Shown: positions 27,501-35,636 of the stretch, piece after piece
Layout: each line of letters opens with the position of its first letter
How positions within the stretch are numbered: the stretch's first letter is position 1
Assembly: GCF_020523825.1 (NCBI RefSeq)
Contig: NZ_JAJALK010000004.1
Coordinates: forward strand, 496,001 to 560,000
Length of the DNA stretch: 64,000 nt
Direction of reading: 5' to 3'
Source: Methylobacterium brachiatum
GTDB taxonomy: Bacteria > Pseudomonadota > Alphaproteobacteria > Rhizobiales > Beijerinckiaceae
Program-made: the position numbers and the translations under genes
The notes under the pieces: generated by a model
Databases searched by the model: none
What the model saw: the letters and a program-made list of their open reading frames with translations, nothing else
Told to the model about the DNA's origin: nothing

Positions 27501-29120
27501 CGCGATCGTCTCGGCGATCCGCTCGGCGGTGCCGATCAACTCGTCGCGCACCGTGCCGGCCTGGTTGGTCAGCGTCTCGCCGACGCCGCCCATGGCGAGC
27601 GCGAGGGCGGCCTGCGCGTCGCGGCCGCGGCTCTCGATCGCCTCGGCGACGGAGAGGCCGGCATTCTCGATCTCGCTGCGCAGCGCCAGGCCGCGGCCGG
27701 CGATGTCCTGGGTGAGCGCGGCGCCCGTCTCGGCGAAGCGCGCGGTGATCTGGGTCCCCATCGCGCCGAAGCGCTCCGTCAGCTCGGAGCCCCGCGACAG
27801 GAAGGCGTTCTCGAGGCCGATGACCGAGCGCTCGAAGCTCTCGCGCACGACGCCGCCCTGGCGCTCCAGGGTCTCGCTCACGCGCAGGCCGGTCTCGGCC
27901 AGGCTCTGGGCGACGGAGGCGGTGCTCTCGGCGATCCGCCCGGTGAGGGCATTCCCTGTCGCCTCGAAGGCGCCGCTCACATCGCGGGCGCGGGTCTCGA
28001 AGGCCCGCGTCAGGGTCTCGCCGACCTCCAGGAGGCTGCCGCGCACGCTCTCGCTGGTGTTCGCCAGGCTCTCGATCAGCTCGTCGCCGCGCCCGGTCAT
28101 CAGGTTGACGACCCGGTCGCCCGCGTCGCCCAGGGAGGCCGTGATGGCGGCGCCGCGGGCGTCGAGCGCCCCGGTCACGCGCTCGCCGGCTCCGGTCAGC
28201 GCCATGACGATCCGCTCGGACGCGCCCTCCAGCTCCTGGCTCAGGCTCTGGTGCGAGCCGGTGATCGCACCGCGCACCCGCTCGGCGTTGGTGACGATGG
28301 ATTCGCGCTGGGCGACCAGTTCCTCGACCAGGGAGCGGATGCGGATCTCGTTGTCGGAATAGGCCCGCTCCAGGGTGGCGATCTCGCCGCGGACCAGGGT
28401 CTCCAGCTCGCCGGCCCGGGCGAGCGCACGCTCGACACCGTCGCCGACCGCGGCGACTTCCCGGCGCACGGTCTGCGACATGGTCAGGACGGCATCGGTG
28501 GAGAAGCTTTCGGGCTCGGCCAGGCGCACCGCGACCTCGCCGACCGCGCGGGCGACGAGGCGCATCTCCTGGGCCCGGGCCGCCAGCATGGCGGCGATCA
28601 CGAACAGGACGACCGGGCCGAGCAGGGCGGCAGCGCCCACCGTCGCCTGGAGGGCGGTGAGGCCCGAGACGACGCCGCGCAGGTCGCCGCCGGATTGCAG
28701 CCAGGCGACCAGAACCAGGCCGGCGATCCAGGCGAGGCCGGCCAGGAGGGCGAAAATATAGGGCTTGGGCGAGGACCGCACCCGCAGGGTCTGCTGCAGG
28801 ATGCCGATGTTGCGCCGGTCGTCATTCGCCACCAGCGAGCGGTCGGGCGGCAGCAGGCCGCCCTCGCGGCGCGGGCGCTCGCGGCCGGGCGGGGGCAGGT
28901 CGGAAGCCAGCGGCGGGTCGAGGTCGAGGCGCGGCGGCGTCTGGCGGCCGGCCGGATCGAGGGCGCCGTCGAGCAGGGGATCGGCATCCCCGACATCGGG
29001 CAGGCGCGGCTCGGCGCGGCTCTCGGTGCCGGTCGGCGTCAGGGCGTCGAGGTTCAGCGCCTGCTCGATCGCAGAGAGCGCGGCCTCGGCCGGGTCCTTC
29101 AGCTTCTTCTCGGTCGCCAT
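21600..29120 (-). CDS. Giant membrane-anchored coiled-coil protein, GPR/RgsE-like (polar growth)
   Basis: A 2506-residue protein. The N-terminal 117 residues are polar and Pro-rich; two membrane helices follow (about 122-141 and 161-181). Then comes about 2000 residues of helical apolipoprotein-like repeats with an 11-residue periodicity (recurrent R-x-x-x-L/I and E-T/R patterns such as VDGRSREIAGTIEHRTQ). An Ala/Pro linker leads to a C-terminal domain (about the last 130 residues: DLWERYRRGEPNLFDPRIYT, AYLTSETGKVYTMLAHA). Architecture and size match the Growth Pole Ring protein of Agrobacterium and RgsE of Sinorhizobium, which organise polar growth. The ATG at 29120 follows GAGG. Orthology is inferred from architecture. 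Confidence 0.82.
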   Translation of the reverse strand: MATEKKLKDPAEAALSAIEQALNLDALTPTGTESRAEPRLPDVGDADPLLDGALDPAGRQTPPRLDLDPPLASDLPPPGRERPRREGGLLPPDRSLVANDDRRNIGILQQTLRVRSSPKPYIFALLAGLAWIAGLVLVAWLQSGGDLRGVVSGLTALQATVGAAALLGPVVLFVIAAMLAARAQEMRLVARAVGEVAVRLAEPESFSTDAVLTMSQTVRREVAAVGDGVERALARAGELETLVRGEIATLERAYSDNEIRIRSLVEELVAQRESIVTNAERVRGAITGSHQSLSQELEGASERIVMALTGAGERVTGALDARGAAITASLGDAGDRVVNLMTGRGDELIESLANTSESVRGSLLEVGETLTRAFETRARDVSGAFEATGNALTGRIAESTASVAQSLAETGLRVSETLERQGGVVRESFERSVIGLENAFLSRGSELTERFGAMGTQITARFAETGAALTQDIAGRGLALRSEIENAGLSVAEAIESRGRDAQAALALAMGGVGETLTNQAGTVRDELIGTAERIAETIAERGNALAERMDGIAARLHDTVTVQASDLETRVEAAAERAGGHITDRTQAATQTLETAFSALGHGFEAGAAAAVQSLRGSASAVTGEVEAHTRDASARLVDTLQTLRHGSAEVTGAVEAETAGLLARFRDAADRAGTEFGERGSAAVTALRAALDDLNRELSARTSDATGSLSQAARAISDDLAARIGEMEAAFGAHGKGVAELLASHAEETQTRISGTGRDIVLAVASQGARIADTLSQTGASFAETADGRVRAIDETLGSRLAALQETIARGDILADRIGRDTAHLGETVGARLEEMDRLITVKGQAVAETIATRAREAGSLVETHLGTLEERSAKRAAEIGELVANLVDHVDNRIDSRGKALDEALAARTEEMARIMDESSRNLVAVLDGRAEGLGQDIDRRTAEMARRIAGSAEHFDAGVINRLQEIANALEERARLVDESFGVQAFEAIRLIEARTRAVDEELAGRTRDLVATITDRTGGIDRAMAESIGTLTGAVAESTRVLEASLSGRIQEIVQLVDERAQSADAALSARTEAVRAAFAERSELLAKLIDERITAMSSELDEKGRTVFGAIGGRITELARLFDRGGTSLAELIDQRGESVLAKLQQTIADAERMLEAGEGRLGHTLSSRTADISGLLDEGVRSVHGLLDDRTNQIRVMLDGHAGTLASTLDGRMGPLNEALDTRGRALIAAVEEAFGSAAGSLDSRTQALGSLFDERLGHLENLVEGRGNRLAETLDARAQGLRTLFEEAHNALDAVVEGGGGRFAASVDTKIQALRTMLEEAPAAVTALVETRERQLAATLDSRTQRLRALFEEAQAGLRDLVEVRGQELADTITTRTEGLRQTLDAAPTDMADLLDARFADLRALFERAQAEIDRLVDGRSREIAGTIEHRTQALQNVIEQASPAIAGLMEAREHQLADVFEARSGQLEALFERAQADIDRLVDGRSREIAGTIEHRTQALQNVIEQASPAIAGLMEAREHQLAEAFEARSGQLEALFARAQAEIDRLVDGRSREIAGTIEHRTQALQSAIEQASPAIAGLLEAREHQFAEAFETRSGQLQTLFERAQSSLEVSVENRGREIAMAVQARTQDLRNLLDAAPTGVAALLDARIETLRATFDEARSAIEALVNERSQSLLEAAQGRTGSLVEAFDARIRDLDGVVEGRTAALVQSVEAQSEALARGVDARADAFTQRIDSRMRLFATLVAQRAETLANAFDDRHDAFAGLMDERTASLVAALDERARAHAEQVDAHNAALAETLSRREAALAGLIDARTEALGAGFERRATALGALVDARGEALSRRLAESAEALVRAIEEKGGALIASVDGSGRAVGDSLEGHVERLRSAIDGPMLDLSRALADRADSIERVLIETGVPLAETLRLQTEELAAQSRASAELLRAAIDDGAGRALTELFETNDRLGRELGAVLQRIEGANAALSELVSGAGTNLGAIEQGLAGRVEQVQSALQRIASETGRATAGVAAQVEALREVANTALREASGLAETLDGRGRALGEQTSVHVSALDRAASSLAEIEQRLGATLSGREAALAEALAGFEARASALEQQGNALSETIERTLRTAEERARAVGESLTRSAEGAGASVTSAFEGLKDSAGAESEKAAQGVRRAIEEAAREMRSGLDEAQTKFGASVSSLRDMAGSIRGELDATRAELARGVLDLPRETQDATGEMRRVVADQIKALNELSALVSRTTRSVDVAQPQAQRRVAEGGSRAAAAPQASSAPAPSAPPAQAAPAPSLPTAPARAATGPARIEAPRPSATARPVAMTAGGAKRGWLSDLLTRASLDEDDDAEPAATNAAAPAPSGHPSQPQAPSQAPAETGRIALDTISTDIARMIEHRTVVDLWERYRRGEPNLFDPRIYTPQGRTTFAEIQRRYRSDAEFRRSVDRYVGEFERLLGDVVKNDSDAKRTDAYLTSETGKVYTMLAHASGRFDGA
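24279..24872 (-). repeat. Three tandem 198-bp units inside the GPR-like gene
   Basis: Three nearly identical in-frame units of 66 residues, each running from AQAEIDRLVDGRSREI to a SGQLEALF-type end. Unit boundaries fall at 24872, 24674 and 24476. Differences are few (for example AQAE/AQAD, NVIEQ/SAIEQ, LADVF/LAEAF). 66 is six times the 11-residue helical period, so copy-number change would keep the coiled-coil register. The high DNA identity suggests recent duplication. Confidence 0.93.
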
Positions 29121-29410
29121 TCAACGCCTCGTCACACGGGTTTCACCGGCACCTGGGGAGGCTGATGCCAGAGACGCAACTTCCCGTTTACCATTACAGG
29201 ATTAGACGCGGACACCGATTGCCGATACCCGAGCCGCCGGCCGACCCCAGAAACCGTTACCGGTATGGTTACTGGCGCCGCTGCCTTCCGGCCCCACCAT
29301 CTTGGCGCAGATGAGGGGCCCTGCGCGATCCCCGTCCAGCGAATCGGGGGGTGAATCATGGGGATCGGTTCGGCAACCCCCAGAAGATTGCGGATTCCGG
29401 GAGTGCGAGC

Positions 29411-29728
29411 ATGCTGGCCATCGACCGTGCGGAGCTCGATGCGCAGACCGGCGGCGACGCGGAGCTGGCTCATGAGGTGCTGGCGCTGTTCGCCGGGCAA
29501 TGCCGATCGATCCTGCCCCGGCTCACCGACCCGGCCCTGCCGGCCCCCCAGCGCGCCGACCTCGCCCACACCCTGAAGGGATCGGCCGCCGGCGTCGGCG
29601 CCACGCGGGTCCGGGCCTGCGCGGACGCCGTCGAGGCACAGCTGCGCGCCGGCGCCGAGCCGGCCGCGCTCGACGCGCTCGTTCCGGCCGTCGCGGCGGC
29701 GCTGGCCGAGATCGAGCCCGCGCAGTGA
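29411..29728 (+). CDS. HPt domain phosphotransfer protein
   Basis: A 105-residue stand-alone histidine phosphotransfer protein. The phosphorylatable H53 lies in AHTLKGSAAGVGA, the HPt consensus (HxLKGSA), within a predicted four-helix bundle. It should relay phosphate between a hybrid kinase and a response regulator, neither of which is adjacent. I chose the ATG at 29411, preceded by GGGAGTG; a GTG at 29351 is in frame. The gene is divergent from the GPR-like gene across a 290-bp gap that holds a TACCGGTA palindrome (29258-29265) but no other gene. Confidence 0.86.
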   Translation: MLAIDRAELDAQTGGDAELAHEVLALFAGQCRSILPRLTDPALPAPQRADLAHTLKGSAAGVGATRVRACADAVEAQLRAGAEPAALDALVPAVAAALAEIEPAQ

Positions 29729-29940
29729 GCTGACGCCCTCGCCGAACGGCTATCCCCTCGGGTATCCCGTTGGGCGACGCACGCTCTAAATCCGGGGCGC
29801 GCGTTCCGACCGAGCGCGCCGATGCGGCGATCGATCCGGAACGGACCGCCGCCGCCGCGCTTGCATTCCACGGCCTCAGCCGCCAAGCAGTCACCCCGCC
29901 CGTCGAAGCGAGGCCGCTCGACGCGAGCCCGGAGCCGAGC

Positions 29941-30261
29941 ATGCCCAAGATCACTTACGTCGACCACGCCGGGACGGAGAGGACCGTCGAAGGCAGCGTC
30001 GGCGCGACCGTGATGGAGACGGCGTTGCGCAACAACGTCCCGGGCATCGACGCGGAATGCGGCGGCGCCTGCGCCTGCGCCACCTGCCACGTCTACGTGG
30101 CCGACGATTGGATCGACGTCGTGGGCAAGGCCCAGGACATGGAGCAGGACATGCTCGATTTCGCCTCGGACGTGCGCGAGAATTCCCGCCTGTCCTGCCA
30201 GATCAAGATCGCGCCGAACCTCGACGGGCTGGTGGTCTCGACCCCGGCGCAGCAGGGGTAG
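29941..30261 (+). CDS. [2Fe-2S] ferredoxin, adrenodoxin/FdVI type
   Basis: A 106-residue electron carrier with the cluster ligands C40, C46, C49 and C86 in the CX5CX2C...C pattern of vertebrate-type (ISC-associated, P450-associated) ferredoxins: [11 protein letters not shown] then LSC. A DFASDV stretch corresponds to the acidic partner-binding helix. I chose the ATG at 29941; the frame is open back to 29770 but the extra residues are not ferredoxin-like. It is not beside isc or P450 genes here, so the partner is unknown. Its stop is 6 bp from the end of the converging VWA gene. Confidence 0.95.
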   Translation: MPKITYVDHAGTERTVEGSVGATVMETALRNNVPGIDAECGGACACATCHVYVADDWIDVVGKAQDMEQDMLDFASDVRENSRLSCQIKIAPNLDGLVVSTPAQQG

Positions 30262-30267
30262 CAGCCC

Positions 30268-31443
30268 TCACCGCACCAGCGCCCGGGCCGCCGCGTCGAG
30301 CCCGTCGAGGGTCAGGGGGAACATGCGGCCGCCCACGAGCCGCTGCACCATCCCGATCGACTGGGTGTAGCCCCAGTGGGTCTCCGGCACCGGGTTCAGC
30401 CACGCCGCCTTCGGAAAATGGTCGAGGAGCCGCTGCAGCCACACGGCGCCGGGCTCCTCGTTCCAATGCTCCACCGAGCCGCCCGGCGTGGCGATCTCGT
30501 AGGGGCTCATCGAGGCGTCGCCCACGAACACCACCCGGTAGTCGCTGCCATAGGTGCGGATCACCTCCGGCAGCGGGGTCTTGGCCTCGTGCCGGCGCCG
30601 GTTCTCGGTCCAGACCGCCTCGTAGGGGCAGTTGTGGAAGTAGTAATGCGCGAGGTGCTTGAACTCCGAGCGCGCCGCCGAGAACAGCGCCTCCGCCTGC
30701 TCGATATGCCAGTCCATCGAGCCGCCGACGTCCAGGAACAGCAGCACCTTGACCGCGTTGCGCCGCTCCGGTCGCAGCCGCACGTCGATATAGCCCTGGC
30801 GGGCGCTCTCGCGGATCGTGCCGTCGAGGTCGAGCTCCTCCGCCGCCCCGGTCCGGGCGAAGCGGCGCAGCCGGCGCAGCGCGATCCGCATGTTGCGCGC
30901 GCCGATCTCGCGGTCGTCGTCGAGATCCTTGAATTCGCGCTTGTCCCAGACCTTCACCGCGCGGAAGTTGCGGTTCCCGTCCTGGCCGATCCGGATGCCC
31001 TTGGGATTGTAGCCATAGGCTCCGAACGGTGAGGTCCCGCCGGTGCCGATCCATTTCGAGCCGCCCTGGTGCCGCTCCTTCTGCTCGGCCAGCCGCTGCT
31101 TGAGCGTCTCGAACAGCTTGTCCCAGCCGAGCGCCTGCAACTCGGCCTTCTCGCCCTCGGTCAGGTACTTCTCCGCGAGCTTGCGCAGCCATTCCTCGGG
31201 AATCGCCGCGGGCGCCACCGCCTCGCCGAGGGTCTCCAGCCCCTTGAACACGGTGCCGAACACCCGGTCGAACCGGTCGAGATGCGCCTCGTCCTTCACC
31301 AGCGCCGTGCGCGAGAGGAAGTAGAAGGCCTCGACGTCGTGCTCGGCCAAGCCCCGGTCGAGGGCGCCGAGCAGGGTCAGGTACTCCTTGAGGGAGACGG
31401 GAACCTTGGCGTCCCGGAGGGCCGTGAAGAACTGCAGCAGCAT
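30268..31443 (-). CDS. VWA domain protein, CoxE-like
   Basis: A 391-residue protein with a CoxE-type von Willebrand A domain. The metal-adhesion motif reads FLDVGGSMDWH, with a later Thr/Asp region (VVFVGDASMSPYEI). The N-terminal half is helical (FFTALRDAKVPVSLKEYLTLL, LDRFDRVFGTVF). CoxE-like proteins act with MoxR ATPases in metal-centre or complex assembly; a matching MoxR gene lies 5 kb away at 36516, separated by unrelated genes. I chose the ATG at 31443, where family similarity begins; the frame is open to 31560. Confidence 0.87.
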   Translation of the reverse strand: MLLQFFTALRDAKVPVSLKEYLTLLGALDRGLAEHDVEAFYFLSRTALVKDEAHLDRFDRVFGTVFKGLETLGEAVAPAAIPEEWLRKLAEKYLTEGEKAELQALGWDKLFETLKQRLAEQKERHQGGSKWIGTGGTSPFGAYGYNPKGIRIGQDGNRNFRAVKVWDKREFKDLDDDREIGARNMRIALRRLRRFARTGAAEELDLDGTIRESARQGYIDVRLRPERRNAVKVLLFLDVGGSMDWHIEQAEALFSAARSEFKHLAHYYFHNCPYEAVWTENRRRHEAKTPLPEVIRTYGSDYRVVFVGDASMSPYEIATPGGSVEHWNEEPGAVWLQRLLDHFPKAAWLNPVPETHWGYTQSIGMVQRLVGGRMFPLTLDGLDAAARALVR

Positions 31444-31780
31444 CCCCGAAGAACGCGCCAGCAAAACGCCCGGGTCAAGCCCGGGCGAATCAGCCAAGTT
31501 CAGGCCGGGCCCGGCGGGACTTCTGGGCCTGTTCTTCGAGTCGTCGCCGATGGTCGACAAGATTCAGGCACGGACAAAGGCCTAGTCCAGGGCCACCCGG
31601 AGAGTCTTCAGCGGGCGCAGAGACTCATAAGTTGGGCATAAGTCGCCGAATCTGTTGATATGTGCGCGGCCAAGCCTCGTGCAGTCACTGAAACCGTCAC
31701 GGGAATCGCTCAACTCGGGGCATCAGGTGTGTTCAGCCGCGAGGACGCGTGCCGCACCAAGCGAAGCGAGGAGACCTGCA
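31444..31780. other. Intergenic region, no gene seen
   Basis: A 337-bp divergent gap between the VWA gene and the small hypothetical gene. It contains GGGTCAAGCCCGGG (31473-31486) and an AT-richer stretch around 31625-31665 that may hold promoters. I find no convincing coding frame, RNA gene or named repeat. Confidence 0.4.
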
Positions 31781-32188
31781 ATGGCGGTCATCCTGCGGAA
31801 TCTGACGGATTTCAAGCGGTTTCTCGGGAAGCCGGGGGCCACGATTCAACTGGTGCGCAACACCTTCATGGATCGCCAGCCCGAATCGACCCGGGAGGCC
31901 TACCGCGCCAAGGGCATGTACGCGCCGCGCGCCGTGCAGGCCCTGTCGCGCAAGGCCGCGGTGTTCACCCTGCGAGGTTTCCCCGGGACCGTGTGGCTGT
32001 ACTGGGACAGGGGCGCGCGGGGCTGGCGCTTCTCGGGGGACACCGTGACCGTCCCCCTGGTCACCGGCCTCGGGCCGGCGGACGAGCTGGTCTACCGGTG
32101 CAGCTTCGCCGACGGCTTCGAGCCGGCACCGCGCAACCGCGTGTCGCGGCAGCCCAAGCACGCCGAGGCCCATCTGGCCCCGGCCTGA
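31781..32188 (+). CDS. Hypothetical protein, 135 residues
   Basis: I do not recognise this protein. It starts MAVILRNLTDFKRFLGKPG, is basic and rich in aromatic and small residues (TLRGFPGTVWLYWDRGARGW), and lacks a signal peptide or membrane helix. The ATG at 31781 is well placed after GCGAGGAGACC. The sequence has features of a genuine gene (good ribosome site, its own promoter gap, short convergent gap of 30 bp to the antiporter gene). A small beta-rich domain is likely from the alternating pattern, but function cannot be given. Confidence 0.7.
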   Translation: MAVILRNLTDFKRFLGKPGATIQLVRNTFMDRQPESTREAYRAKGMYAPRAVQALSRKAAVFTLRGFPGTVWLYWDRGARGWRFSGDTVTVPLVTGLGPADELVYRCSFADGFEPAPRNRVSRQPKHAEAHLAPA

Positions 32189-32218
32189 ATCGGCCGGCTC
32201 AGGCCCGATCAGGCCCGC

Positions 32219-34054
32219 TCACGCCTCTTGGCGCGCGGCAGCGGCCTCCTTCTTGGCCGGCGGCTTGCCGAGGGCCTTGCCCACCGTGCGCCGGGCGCGA
32301 AAAATCGGCTTGGCCTCGTTCTCGCGCTTCTTCAGAAGCGCGCGATACTCGTCCCGCCGCTCGTGGATCGACGCGATCACGAGGCCCATCGGCACGCCGA
32401 CATCGACCAGCACCGCCTCCGACAATTGCAGGGAGGCCTCGATCGTCTCGGGCACCGCGTCGTCGACGCCGAGCTCGTACAGGGCCGAGGCGTGGCGGGC
32501 ATCGCGCGCGCGGGCCACGATCGTCAGATCCGGCCGCTCCGCCCGGGCCGCCGCCACCGCCTGCTCGACCGCCCGCGGGTTGTCGAGCGTCACCACCAGG
32601 GCGCGCGCCGTGGCGATGTCGCAGCGGCGCAGGATCTCGGTGTTGCCGGAATCCCCGAAATAGACCGGCGCACCGGCGCGGCGCTGCTCGGCGACCCGCG
32701 CCGCATCGGAATCGAGGGCGAGGTAGGGGATCCCGTGGCGGTCCAGCATCTCGGCGACCTGGCGGCCGACCCGGCCGAAGCCCGCGATCACCACCCGGTT
32801 CTCGACCTTGTCGGGCAGCGGCTCCGACTTCATGGCGGCCAGGCCGGCGCTGGTGGCGCGGCGGCTCAGCCGGCGGCCCAGGGCCGCGAGCGCCGGGATC
32901 ATGATCATCGTCACCGTGGTCACGATCAGGGCGGCCGCACCGACATCCTCCGGGACCAGCCCGGTGGCGACCGCGCCGCCGATCAGCACGAAGGCGAACT
33001 CGCCCCCCGGCCCGAGCAGCAGGGCCGCCTCAAGCGCCACCGGCCGGGAGATCTTGAGGGCGGGGGCCGCCATCATCACCACCGCGGCCTTGATCAGGAC
33101 CAGGGCCAGCGACAGGCCGATGATCGCCCCGGGCGCCGCCATGAGCTGGGCCGGGTCCAGGTTCATGCCCACCGAGACGAAGAACACGCCGAGCAGCAGG
33201 CCCTTGAACGGGTCGATCGTCGCCTCGATCGCCCGGCGATACTCGGTCTCGGCGAGCAGCAGCCCGGCCACGAAGGCGCCCAGCGTCATCGACAGGCCGC
33301 TCGCCGCCGCCGTGAGCGCGGTGCCGACAATCACCAGCAGGCAGGCCGCCATGAAAAGCTCGGTGGAGCGCGTCCGCGCCACGAGCTGGAACAGCGGGCG
33401 CAGGGCGAGGCGGCCGGCGACCACGATCAGCACCAGCGCGATGGCGGCCTGGCCCAGCGCCATGGCCAGCGCCCAGCCCTTGTCGCCCTCGTCGCCGCGG
33501 CCGAGGACCGCGATGGCGAACAGCACCGGGGCGACCGCGAGATCCTGGAACAGCAGGACCGCGAAGCTGGCGCGGCCGGAGGGGGCGTTGAGCCGCTTCT
33601 GCTCGGCCAGGACCGGCAGCACCACCGCGGTCGACGACAGGGCGAGCCCGATGCCAACGATCACCGCGCCGGCGAGCGGCACCTGCAGCCCGTACAGGAT
33701 CGCCCCGAGGATCAGCGTCGAGCAGCCGACCTGCAGCGAGCCGAGGCCGAAGACGAGCCGGCGCAGGGTCCGCAGACGCTCCCACGACAGCTCGACCCCG
33801 ATCATGAACATCAGGAAGATCACCCCGAACTCGGCCAGGTGCGAGATCTCGGTGCGATTGCCGATGGTGAAGAGGTGGACGTAAGGATGCGTGTCGGCCA
33901 GCCGTCCGAGGCCGAAGGGGCCGAGCAGGGCTCCGGCGCCGATGAAGCCCAGCACCGGGGAGATCCGCAGGCGGTGGAACAACGGCACCACGATGCCTGC
34001 CGTCACGAGGAACAGGATCGCTTCCTTGTAGGAGCCGGCATGGACCTCTGGCAT
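32219..34054 (-). CDS. CPA2 family K+/H+ antiporter, KefB/KefC type
   Basis: A 611-residue inner-membrane antiporter. The N-terminal 400 residues form about twelve helices with typical CPA2 stretches (FIGAGALLGPFGLG, LSSTAVVLPVL, LLFQDLAVAPVLF, GAFVAGLLLAETEYR). A TrkA-N/RCK domain follows (IAGFGRVGRQVAEML, VYFGDSG, VVTLDNP), giving nucleotide-dependent gating. The C-terminal tail is Lys/Ala-rich. Kef systems export K+ and acidify the cytoplasm during electrophile stress; whether this one is glutathione gated is not visible. No kefF/kefG-like ancillary gene is adjacent. Confidence 0.9.
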   Translation of the reverse strand: MPEVHAGSYKEAILFLVTAGIVVPLFHRLRISPVLGFIGAGALLGPFGLGRLADTHPYVHLFTIGNRTEISHLAEFGVIFLMFMIGVELSWERLRTLRRLVFGLGSLQVGCSTLILGAILYGLQVPLAGAVIVGIGLALSSTAVVLPVLAEQKRLNAPSGRASFAVLLFQDLAVAPVLFAIAVLGRGDEGDKGWALAMALGQAAIALVLIVVAGRLALRPLFQLVARTRSTELFMAACLLVIVGTALTAAASGLSMTLGAFVAGLLLAETEYRRAIEATIDPFKGLLLGVFFVSVGMNLDPAQLMAAPGAIIGLSLALVLIKAAVVMMAAPALKISRPVALEAALLLGPGGEFAFVLIGGAVATGLVPEDVGAAALIVTTVTMIMIPALAALGRRLSRRATSAGLAAMKSEPLPDKVENRVVIAGFGRVGRQVAEMLDRHGIPYLALDSDAARVAEQRRAGAPVYFGDSGNTEILRRCDIATARALVVTLDNPRAVEQAVAAARAERPDLTIVARARDARHASALYELGVDDAVPETIEASLQLSEAVLVDVGVPMGLVIASIHERRDEYRALLKKRENEAKPIFRARRTVGKALGKPPAKKEAAAARQEA

Positions 34055-34305
34055 CGGCGGCGGATCGAACCTCCTGTTTCCGACCGGTGCGGAGGCCGAT
34101 CACGGATGCGCGATCATGGGTCGACCCCGCCCCCTGGGCAACCGCTTTTGCGATCCGCAAGGCCGGCAAGGTGCGCTCGGACACAAGCCGGATACACACT
34201 TGCGGTGAGACATTTCCGCCACCCGGACGACGTTTGCCGACGATCCACCGGGGAATGGGTGCGGTGCGGCCCAAAATCGGCACAATGCCCGCATACACGC
34301 TGGAG

Positions 34306-34320
34306 TTAACCGGCAGTTAA
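34306..34320. promoter_or_regulatory. Perfect CtrA box (TTAA-N7-TTAA)
   Basis: TTAACCGGCAGTTAA matches the alphaproteobacterial CtrA consensus TTAA-N7-TTAA, including the frequent CC after the first half. In DNA of this GC content such a site is unlikely by chance. It ends 53 bp before the start at 34374, so it would sit at the promoter of the two-gene membrane operon. The surrounding 319-bp gap (34055-34373) contains no gene I can support. Confidence 0.7.
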
Positions 34321-34373
34321 GTTCGGCCCGGGCCGCGCCTTCGACGATACGACTGAGCCCACGACTGGACCCG

Positions 34374-35636
34374 ATGGATGTGACGAGGCCGATGATCTCC
34401 ATCAAGTCGATATTCTCTGGCCCCAAGGCGCCGCCGAGCCGCGACCTCGCGCGCGAGCGCCGCGAGTGGAAGCTCGAATCGGATCGGTGGCAGCACCAGC
34501 GTCACGTCGACCGCGGCTACCGGATCAAGTGGGGCTACGTCGCGATCGCCTACCTGGTCGAGTTCATGGTGATCGGCGCCTCGCTCTGGGGGGCTTGGCT
34601 GTTCGCGGGCGTCTACAGCGACGGCGACTGGCACGCCTTCTACTTCATGCTGCTGGCGCCCCTGGTCTACGCCGCCGTGGAGCTGTGCCGGGTGCCGCTC
34701 GGCATCCTGGCCCGGACCCAGCGCTCGCATTTCGTGCGCGGGCTCGCGGTGCTCGGCATCATCTTCGCGGCCGGGGTGACCACCAAGTCGGTGTCGCAGC
34801 TCGGCGAGATGATGTTCCACCCCCGCCTGATGGAGGCCGCCAGGACCAAGACCGCCCTGAAGGACGCCCAGGCCGACCGCGCCACCATCGGCGACCGCAT
34901 CAAGGCGGCGGACGAGCGGGTGGCGCAGTACACCGCCGAGCTCGACCAGATCGAGAAGCGGTCCTCCGACAACGCCCAGCAGCTCGCCGGCCTCCCGGCC
35001 CAGCGCTGCGAGCGGGTGTTCGGCACCAACAGCAAGGGCCGCAAGTACCAGAACCTGAAATGCGTGGCCGATCCGCGCGTGGCCGCCCTGTCGGCGGGCG
35101 TCACCAAGGCGTCGGCCGACCGCGCCGCCCTGATCAAGAGCCTCGAGGAGGCCCGCAAGGCGCGCGCGACGCTCGATCCCGGCGCCGCCGACCGGCGCGT
35201 GGCCGATGCCGAGCAGGCCTACCGGAACGCGGTCAACCGCTCGCAGCTGCATTCCTTCACCGCGATGGTCTACGGCGTCGACCCGATCGACGTGACCGAG
35301 AGCCAGGTCCACGCCTTCCTGCGGATCTTCGTGTTCCTGCCGGCCGTCTGCGCCGCCTTCGCGTCGACCATCCTGGCGCTCTGCGCGGTCTCGACCCGCC
35401 GGACCTTCATGGATGAGGACGATCTCGGCGCCGCCGTGAACCCGGAGGCCGCGCCGTTCATGCTCGACGCGATCGCCGACGCGCTGCGCTCGAACCCCGA
35501 GCCGATCCTGCCCCGGGCGGCCAACGCCACGGGCGCGGTGATCCCGATGAACCGCCCGGCCCAGGGTCAGCAGAGCCTGCCCGGCCAGACCCTTCCGGGC
35601 CAGCAGACCCTACCTGCCGCGGGAGCCGGCGCATGA
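34374..35636 (+). CDS. Membrane protein with central coiled coil, function unknown
   Basis: I do not recognise this 420-residue protein with certainty. After a basic, charged N-terminus come three membrane segments (about 53-77, 85-108, 122-142), a soluble helical region rich in Ala, Lys, Asp and Glu (about 150-290, coiled-coil-like, with two Cys in QRCERVF and LKCVADP), a fourth helix (about 315-345), and a Pro/Gln-rich tail with QQSLPGQTLPGQQTLP repeats. The layout resembles DUF4407-like proteins, but I am not sure. A CtrA box lies upstream. The start could also be the ATG at 34392. Its stop overlaps the next gene (ATGA). Confidence 0.75.
   Translation: MDVTRPMISIKSIFSGPKAPPSRDLARERREWKLESDRWQHQRHVDRGYRIKWGYVAIAYLVEFMVIGASLWGAWLFAGVYSDGDWHAFYFMLLAPLVYAAVELCRVPLGILARTQRSHFVRGLAVLGIIFAAGVTTKSVSQLGEMMFHPRLMEAARTKTALKDAQADRATIGDRIKAADERVAQYTAELDQIEKRSSDNAQQLAGLPAQRCERVFGTNSKGRKYQNLKCVADPRVAALSAGVTKASADRAALIKSLEEARKARATLDPGAADRRVADAEQAYRNAVNRSQLHSFTAMVYGVDPIDVTESQVHAFLRIFVFLPAVCAAFASTILALCAVSTRRTFMDEDDLGAAVNPEAAPFMLDAIADALRSNPEPILPRAANATGAVIPMNRPAQGQQSLPGQTLPGQQTLPAAGAGA

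Noticed and set aside
21381..29165. Very long open frames on the + strand (up to 1600 codons) opposite the GPR-like gene
   Set aside because: They are mirror images of a GC-rich, repeat-containing gene; composition is Arg/Gly/Leu-heavy and they lack domains, good starts or ribosome sites.
29251..29275. GTTACCGGTATGGTTAC repeat near the HPt gene as a regulator site
   Set aside because: Only an 8-bp palindrome with asymmetric flanks; too weak to assign.
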